A DNA stretch of 64,000 bases from Apricaphanius iberus (lineage: Eukaryota > Chordata > Actinopteri > Cyprinodontiformes > Aphaniidae). The first letter of the stretch is position 1. Each line of letters starts with the position of its first letter. Location of the stretch: positions 620,001 through 684,000 of the forward strand of contig JAPXFQ010001786.1 in NCBI GenBank assembly GCA_028564705.1. The letters run 5' to 3'. Positions 63,991-64,000 of this stretch are shown here, piece by piece. The translations under genes were made by a program, and so were the position numbers. The notes beneath the pieces are model-generated. The model did not search any database and was not told where the DNA came from. It saw only the letters and a list, made by a program, of their open reading frames with translations.

Positions 63991-64000
63991 ATCAAGAGTT

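Overview
The window reads as intergenic chromatin of a teleost fish (inference). It is AT-rich and has no bacterial gene layout. It holds eukaryotic repeats typical of fish: L2, L1 and Tx1-like LINEs, Tc1/mariner, PIF/Harbinger, a chromodomain Ty3/gypsy element, a Penelope-like element and a tRNA-derived SINE. I found no convincing host protein-coding gene; two short splice-flanked open segments (42765-42904 and 48062-48145) are the only candidates.

The centrepiece is a complete Maverick/Polinton (adintovirus-like endogenous DNA virus/transposon) at 15581-32772, 17.2 kb. Its ends are exact: long terminal inverted repeats starting AGAAGAATAT, flanked by the 6-bp duplication TAGGAC (15575-15580 and 32773-32778). 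It sits inside ORF2 of an L1-type LINE that runs from 13674 to 36731. The rightward genes are two unrecognised proteins, an rve integrase with a chromodomain, a penton-like minor capsid protein, a small basic virion-type protein, the double-jelly-roll major capsid protein and an adenain-type cysteine protease. The leftward genes are a conserved Polinton protein, a small basic protein with a hydrophobic tail, the A32-like packaging ATPase and a protein-primed family B DNA polymerase. The two transcription units converge on paired polyadenylation signals near 22770-22813. Integrase, capsid, protease and ATPase frames are open, but polB is broken, so this copy is not expected to replicate by itself.

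The most unusual signal lies upstream of polB (29248-30707, minus strand). It is a run of very short candidate exons of 33 to 144 nt. Nearly all have lengths divisible by three and the same intron phase, and they are separated by introns of mostly 70-113 nt. It includes a tandemly duplicated exon-intron cassette (51-nt exon plus 101-nt intron) and a last exon that could splice in frame onto the polB start codon. It looks like a spliced, modular acidic leader protein or N-terminal extension, which I do not recognise from Maverick descriptions.

Left flank: 228-1270 is an L2 remnant. 2745-12212 is a Tx1/L1-group LINE split by a Harbinger element (3997-5438, CTG duplication) and by a Tc1 element (5643-11613). 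The Tc1 element itself contains an L2 copy (6704-8225) and a Ty3/gypsy copy (8539-11497, GAAAG duplication). Right flank: the L1 3' end with a GC-rich 3'UTR (to 36731), Tc1 and L2 remnants, a long stretch without recognisable genes (39201-43700), a Harbinger derivative with a TTA duplication (43718-44821), L2 scraps, a SINE (48858-49232, 13-bp duplication), a Penelope-like element (50210-51630), a minisatellite (52740-53600), a GC-rich low-complexity tract with a perfect 30-bp hairpin, further L1 3'UTR copies, a mosaic of L2 pieces and another non-LTR reverse transcriptase at the right edge.
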